From positions 20,959 to 84,958 of the forward strand of contig NZ_KQ465126.1 in assembly GCF_001308875.1 (NCBI RefSeq): a DNA stretch of 64,000 bases, read 5' to 3'. The position numbers and the translations under genes were made by a program. Below the pieces are notes generated by a model. That model had not been told where the DNA came from. It saw only the letters and a list, made by a program, of their open reading frames with translations, and searched no databases. Source of the DNA: Lysinibacillus sp. ZYM-1. GTDB lineage: Bacteria; Bacillota; Bacilli; Bacillales_A; Planococcaceae. Numbering within the stretch: position 1 is the stretch's first letter; every line of letters begins with the position of its first letter. Below are positions 61,732 through 64,000 of this stretch, one piece after another.

Positions 61732-61904
61732 ACTTTATAGCGTTCGATGAATTGTTCAGTACTTAGACTTTTTTGCAACGATATATTAGAAAATGAACAA
61801 TAAATAAGAATTTTACACGAACTTTCGTATTTTATTTTATAAAATTGTTCGGAAATGGGGTTGAAATCTAAAAAGTGAAATGATATATTACGAATGTAAA
61901 TTAA

Positions 61905-61985
61905 ATAAGTCGTCGTATAATGTCGGGAATAAGGCCCGTGAGTTTCTACCAAGTTACCGTAAATAACTTGACTACGATTTAGGTT
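61905..61985 (+). ncRNA. Guanine riboswitch before pbuG
   Basis: Canonical motifs in order: CGTATAATGTCGGG, AATAAGGCCCG, AGTTTCTACCAAGTTA, CCGTAAA, TAACTTGACTACG. The nucleotide at position 74 is C, giving guanine/hypoxanthine class. A terminator at 62046-62083 precedes the gene. Confidence 0.93.
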
Positions 61986-62045
61986 TATATATGGATGTAT
62001 AAACGCTAATTTATTTCACACACTAATGTTGATGAAATATATCGT

Positions 62046-62083
62046 AGACATGCGACTAGTAGAGTAGTCAGCGTGTCTTTTTT
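62046..62083 (+). terminator. Riboswitch-controlled terminator before pbuG
   Basis: AGACATGCGACTA pairs with TAGTCAGCGTGTCT around GTAGAG, followed by T5. Confidence 0.9.
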
Positions 62084-62125
62084 GTTTTCGATATTGAAGA
62101 CGACCATACGGAGGATTTTTTTATA

Positions 62126-63427
62126 ATGAAAAAATATTTCATGTTCGATGAATTAGGAACTAACTATCGCCGCGAAATAATAGGTGGTATTACAACTTTC
62201 CTTGCAATGGCATATATTTTAGCTGTTAACCCAGGTATTCTAGAAAATGCAGGGATGGATAAAGGTGCTGTTTTCGTAGCAACAGCATTAGCTGCAGCAG
62301 TTGGTTCTTTGATAATGGGTATTTTCGCTAAATTCCCGATTTCACTTGCTCCTGGTATGGGATTAAACGCATTCTTCGCCTTTACTGTAGTCGGAGCTTA
62401 CGGTATTCCATGGCAAACTGGTTTAACTGGTGTATTCTTTTCTGGGATTATCTTTATCATTTTATCTTTAACTGGTATTCGTGAAACAGTTATTAACGCA
62501 ATCCCAGTACAACTTAAATATGCTGTTTCAGCAGGTATTGGTTTATTTATTACTTTCGTAGGTTTACAAGGCGCAGGGATTATTGTAGATAGTCCAGCGA
62601 CATTAGTAACTTTAGGAACTTTTACTGGCTCTACATTACTAGCAGTATTCGGAATTATTCTATCTGTTATTCTTATTATTAAATTACGCAGTGTTGGTAT
62701 TTTCTTAGGGATGATTATTACTGCGATTATTGGTATGGTGACAGGTATCATTGAACCTCCAACAGCAGTTGTTTCTGCAATTCCAAGTGTGGATTCTACA
62801 TTTATGGTGGCATTACAACCACTTGGTGATATTGAAACACTATTTAACGTGAAATTTTTAGTAATTGTATTAACATTCTTGTTTGTAGATTTCTTTGATA
62901 CAGCAGGTACTTTAATGGCAGTGGCAACACAAGCTGGTTTAGTAAAAGATAATAAATTACCACGTGCAGGTCGCGCATTAATGGCAGATGCACTTGCAAC
63001 AACAATTGGTTCTTTATTTGGTACATCAACAACTACTGCGTATGTAGAATCAACTTCTGGGGTAGCGGCTGGTGCTCGCTCAGGGTTCTCAGCAGTAGTA
63101 ACAGCAGTACTTTTCTTAGTAGCTTTATTCTTCTCTCCATTATTAGCAGTAGTAACGCCAGCAGTAACAGCACCAGCTCTAGTAATCGTAGGTGTACTGA
63201 TGGTATCGTCATTACGCTTAATTGATTGGGATAAATTTGAGATTGCTGTACCAGCATTCTTTACAGTATTAATGATGCCTCTTGGTTATTCCATTGCTAC
63301 TGGTATTGCAATTGGCTTCGTGTTCTATCCAATTACAATGTTGTTAGCGGGACGCAAAAAAGAAATTCACCCTATGATGTATGGCTTATTCTTTGTCTTC
63401 CTTGCGTACTTTATCTGGGTACGATAA
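62126..63427 (+). CDS. pbuG: Hypoxanthine/guanine permease PbuG (NCS2/AzgA-like)
   Basis: 433 residues, about 12-14 membrane helices. TTFLAMAYILAVNPGILENAG, APGMGLNAFFAFTVV and DFFDTAGTLMAVATQAGLV are the AzgA-type NCS2 blocks; TSTTTAYVESTSGVAAGARS is the second substrate-site motif. Such permeases import hypoxanthine and guanine, or adenine in some members, by proton symport. The guanine riboswitch supports a guanine/hypoxanthine role. CGGAGGATTTTTTATA precedes the ATG. It is the last protein gene before the rRNA operon. Confidence 0.93.
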   Translation: MKKYFMFDELGTNYRREIIGGITTFLAMAYILAVNPGILENAGMDKGAVFVATALAAAVGSLIMGIFAKFPISLAPGMGLNAFFAFTVVGAYGIPWQTGLTGVFFSGIIFIILSLTGIRETVINAIPVQLKYAVSAGIGLFITFVGLQGAGIIVDSPATLVTLGTFTGSTLLAVFGIILSVILIIKLRSVGIFLGMIITAIIGMVTGIIEPPTAVVSAIPSVDSTFMVALQPLGDIETLFNVKFLVIVLTFLFVDFFDTAGTLMAVATQAGLVKDNKLPRAGRALMADALATTIGSLFGTSTTTAYVESTSGVAAGARSGFSAVVTAVLFLVALFFSPLLAVVTPAVTAPALVIVGVLMVSSLRLIDWDKFEIAVPAFFTVLMMPLGYSIATGIAIGFVFYPITMLLAGRKKEIHPMMYGLFFVFLAYFIWVR

Positions 63428-63441
63428 ATTAAATACACATT

Positions 63442-63494
63442 GAAAGGCACCTCGATTGTTAGGTAAGAGTACTAACTGTTGGAGGTGCTTTTAT
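63442..63494 (+). terminator. Terminator after pbuG
   Basis: AAAGGCACCTC pairs with GAGGTGCTTT, with an inner GTTAG/CTAAC stem, followed by ATTATT. Confidence 0.85.
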
Positions 63495-63684
63495 TATTAT
63501 TAGGATAGTTTGAAAAAATATAATAGAAATAATGAAAAATAGATTCTTATTTTATCTTTATTTAATTCGTCTCATTTTCTATTAAAAAGAATATTAGCTA
63601 AATAAATTAATAAAGTAATTTTATACATTATATAGAAGAAACTCATTTTTAAATAATAAGAATAGTTTTACTTTAACGAAACAC
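63495..63684. other. AT-rich spacer before the rRNA promoters, no gene seen
   Basis: About 190 bases rich in A and T upstream of the tandem rrn promoters. A/T tracts here could act as UP elements; no frame or hairpin stands out. Confidence 0.5.
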
Positions 63685-63713
63685 TTGCAAACTTTATTTT
63701 ATGATGATATATT
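63685..63713 (+). promoter_or_regulatory. rrn promoter P1
   Basis: TTGCAA, 17-base spacer, TATATT. Confidence 0.65.
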
Positions 63714-63767
63714 TAAACACGTTGTTACGAAACAAGCGAACAACACGAAAATAACTAACATAAATAG

Positions 63768-63796
63768 TTGACAGTGAGTTAACAATATGTTAAATT
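63768..63796 (+). promoter_or_regulatory. rrn promoter P2
   Basis: TTGACA (perfect), 17-base spacer, TAAATT. Strong -35 with a weak -10, about 83 bases after P1. Confidence 0.65.
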
Positions 63797-63803
63797 ATAA
63801 AAA

Positions 63804-63957
63804 GTTACTTAAACATAACTATTAAATGAACCTTGAAAACTGAACAAGCAAAACGTAATCAATAAAGTTTTTAGTAGCTAGCCTTGCTAGTGAATGAAAC
63901 GAAATTTTGGACATCAAAATTGATGCCAGCAAAACAATTTGAGCTTATCAAATTTCT
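63804..63957 (+). other. 16S rRNA leader with antitermination and processing signals
   Basis: Contains CCTTGAAAACTGAACAAGC, the boxA-like segment seen in Bacillales rRNA leaders and spacers, a CTAGC/GCTAG hairpin, and GAAATTTTGG ... CAAATTTC segments that probably belong to the RNase III processing stem. Confidence 0.6.
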
Positions 63958-64000
63958 TTTATGGAGAGTTTGATCCTGGCTCAGGACGAACGCTGGCGGC
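63958..64000 (+). rRNA. 16S ribosomal RNA, 5' end (partial)
   Basis: ATGGAGAGTTTGATCCTGGC followed by TCAGGACGAACGCTGGCGGC is the universal 16S 5' sequence. Only about 43 bases are in the window. Confidence 0.97.

Overview
The window looks like a chromosomal segment of a low-GC, Gram-positive, spore-forming member of the Bacillales, most likely Lysinibacillus or a close relative. This assignment is inferred from gene content; no database was searched. Supporting signs are strong AGGAGG-type ribosome binding sites with frequent TTG and GTG starts, a LysM/GH18 cortex-lytic enzyme, two SLH-domain surface proteins, a Des/DesK/DesR membrane-fluidity system, S-box, cobalamin and guanine riboswitches, the YvdT-YvdS-YvdR and MhqR cassettes known from Bacillus, and a rrn operon that starts in the last 43 bases. 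I saw no insertion sequence, prophage, CRISPR array or tRNA gene.

Layout, 1-14 kb (the most accessory-looking part). The N-terminal half of a chemotaxis receptor runs off the left edge. A proline/tyrosine-repeat protein faces away from a two-gene unit made of an AAA ATPase and a small protein with TOPRIM-like motifs. Convergent to that unit is a 1695-residue DUF5724/DUF4132-type protein with a small upstream partner. A broken ECF sigma factor follows, then a LysM/GH18 hydrolase that apparently initiates at ATT, a YcdB/YcdC-SLH protein and a YusW-like lipoprotein.

14-31 kb (stress, vitamins, efflux). A large catalase is divergent from an MhqR-type repressor. The repressor precedes a quinone/thiol-stress cassette (ring-cleaving dioxygenase, nitroreductase, FMN reductase) with a perfect operator palindrome. 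Next come an uncharacterised two-component system with a YdhK lipoprotein, BioY, a cobalamin riboswitch driving BtuC and BtuD without BtuF, a paired SMR exporter with its TetR repressor and two matching operators, an endonuclease Q-like PHP protein, a secreted SGNH esterase with SLH anchors, and a two-TM channel with an abnormal selectivity filter.

31-47 kb (membrane, heme, methionine, lipid). The genes are YdcF, a Sel1-repeat protein, the oxygen sensor HemAT, coproporphyrinogen oxidase, a SAM-riboswitch operon of YitJ and MetH, an acetyltransferase, and des-desK-desR. MetH needs the cobalamin that BtuCD would import.

47-64 kb (metabolism up to the rRNA operon). The genes are proline dehydrogenase, FetAB, Ogt, glnK-amtB with two TnrA/GlnR-type boxes, pncB-nadE (NAD salvage), a MoxR-DUF58-transglutaminase operon, guaA and pbuG each behind a guanine-class riboswitch, a MOSC protein, tandem rrn promoters and the start of 16S rRNA.

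The best candidate for an undescribed system is the AAA ATPase/TOPRIM-like pair at 1812-3873. Next are the giant HEAT-like operon and the channel without a canonical filter.
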